Source: an uncultured Oscillospiraceae bacterium
GTDB lineage: Bacteria; Bacillota; Clostridia; Oscillospirales; Oscillospiraceae
Assembly: GCA_934635545.1 (NCBI GenBank)
Contig: CAKTZN010000109.1
Location: forward strand, 1-6,159
Direction of reading: 5' to 3'
Length of the DNA stretch: 6,159 nt
The notes beneath the pieces are model-generated. The model saw nothing but the letters and a program-made list of their open reading frames with translations. It had not been told where the DNA came from and did not search any database. Of the stretch, positions 5,818-6,159 are shown one piece after another. A program made the position numbers and the translations under genes. How positions within the stretch are numbered: the first letter of the stretch is position 1; the number at the start of each line of letters is the position of its first letter.

Positions 5818-6000
5818 TGCGTTTCGACGAGGCGTGCCAAAAATCGCGGAAAAGCGGCAAAACCTCCTATGGACAAGACAGGGGCCGAAGGTGTACCATA
5901 ATATCCGGAAGCTTTCCAATATCCCACCCGCTTGAGCCGCGCCCTGGTGCAGGACGCGGCCCCTTTTTATGCCTTGGAGCGTGTGGCGCCGACAACCTTG
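5818..6000 (-). ncRNA. Candidate structured noncoding RNA upstream of hpf (possible raiA RNA); boundaries approximate
   Basis: This gap has no convincing gene but several paired segments that work better on the - strand. A hairpin at 5936-5960 pairs GCCGCGTCCTG with CAGGGCGCGGC, 11 bp including one U-G pair that would be a C-A mismatch on the + strand. A second hairpin at about 5903-5924 (ATATTGGAA with TTCC-G-GATAT) again needs a U-G pair. GGGTG and CACCT can close around it, and GGGGCCG (5957-5963) can instead pair with CGGCCCC (5881-5887), which excludes part of the first hairpin. GGCGCCA near 5990 and TGGCACGCC near 5835 could form an outer stem. In many Firmicutes the raiA RNA lies just upstream of the raiA/hpf gene; the identity here rests on that position only, since I cannot match its consensus by eye. 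A weak promoter (TTGTCG 5990-5995, CATAAA 5966-5971) may start a shorter form. Confidence 0.4.
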
Positions 6001-6034
6001 ATCAGCTTTGCTGCTTGCACCTGATATCAGAGAT

Positions 6035-6066
6035 AAAAAGAACCGCCCGGGTGAGCGGTTCTTTTT
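6035..6066 (-). terminator. Terminator of the partial gene at the window's right edge
   Basis: AAAAAGAACCGC (6035-6046) pairs perfectly with GCGGTTCTTTTT (6055-6066) around an 8-base loop. Both arms end in A or T runs, so it can act in either direction; on the - strand it lies 16 bases after the stop codon at 6083-6085. Confidence 0.92.
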
Positions 6067-6082
6067 ATTCTAATCGAAAGAT

Positions 6083-6159
6083 TTACATGATCTTCTCGCC
6101 GGCGGCTTCCTTGGCGGCGATCTCCTTCATGGCGTCCTTGTGAGACAGGTTCCAGCGGC
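6083..6159 (-). CDS. C-terminal end of an unidentified protein (start off window)
   Basis: Reading the - strand from the window edge gives 24 residues ending in MKEIAAKEAAGEKIM and a TAA stop at 6083-6085, followed directly by a good terminator. The tail is charged and Ala/Glu/Lys-rich, as in a soluble helix. The codon pattern (strong preference for G or C in third position) matches the other genes in the window, which supports it being real. I do not recognise the family from so short a piece, and it does not look like the C-terminus of SecA, a common neighbour of hpf. Confidence 0.7.
   Translation of the reverse strand, partial: RWNLSHKDAMKEIAAKEAAGEKIM

Noticed and set aside
5881..5963. 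SRP RNA, because of a TCCGGAAG stretch next to a hairpin
   Set aside because: The rest of the SRP core (the symmetric A-rich loop and the GGAAGCAGCC side) is absent.
5881..5970. A small RNA on the + strand: CATAAT -10 box at 5897-5902, hairpin 5936-5960 and T5 at 5964-5968
   Set aside because: The -35 match is poor (AAGACA at 16 bases), three C separate the stem from the T run, and the stems carry C-A mismatches on this strand that become U-G pairs on the other, which favours a minus-strand RNA.
5676..6143. Open frame of 155 codons on the + strand across the hpf-upstream gap
   Set aside because: It runs through the hpf promoter region, the terminator at 6035-6066 and antisense to the partial gene; composition is not protein-like and it lacks a ribosome binding site.
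1..6159. CRISPR arrays, tRNA genes, insertion sequences or phage genes
   Set aside because: No spaced direct repeats, no tRNA cloverleaf with a GTTCRA arm, no transposase or integrase motifs, and codon use looks uniform across the genes.

Overview
The window is about 6.2 kb of GC-rich DNA (roughly 60% by eye) with short intergenic gaps, strong GGAGG-type ribosome binding sites and many Rho-independent terminators. Together with a long-form hibernation factor and a cobalamin-salvage and molybdenum-hydroxylase accessory gene set, this suggests an anaerobic, Oscillospiraceae-like gut Firmicute. The taxon is inferred from style and content; no marker gene is present.

Layout. Positions 2-2008 (+) are the end of a translationally coupled operon: the 3' part of cobS, a short degenerate cobU-like gene, a cobC-like histidine phosphatase, and yqeC (selenium-dependent hydroxylase accessory protein), closed by a terminator at 2014-2042. 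Positions 2084-3937 (+) form a separate two-gene operon with its own promoter: a class I SAM-dependent methyltransferase overlapping xdhC by 4 bases. A perfect 19-bp bidirectional terminator follows, shared with a convergent lysR-family regulator (3934-4836, -) whose stop codon lies inside the hairpin. The lysR promoter (4874-4902) is clear and fixes its start codon. Positions 4903-5133 hold a possible operator, a pyrimidine-rich tract and two tandem terminators. Long-form hpf (5134-5670, -) follows with an extended -10 promoter at 5739-5767. The gap from 5745 to 6034 has no convincing gene but contains helices that pair better as minus-strand RNA; it is a candidate structured ncRNA, possibly the raiA RNA known from upstream of hpf/raiA genes. 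A terminator (6035-6066) and the last 24 codons of an unidentified minus-strand gene close the window.

How the genes fit. CobS, CobU-like and CobC-like proteins belong to nucleotide-loop assembly of cobalamin. YqeC and XdhC are accessory proteins for molybdenum hydroxylases, YqeC specifically for the selenium-dependent kind. Both themes sit side by side here, with yqeC coupled to the cobalamin operon. The hydroxylase structural genes and selenium genes are not in the window.
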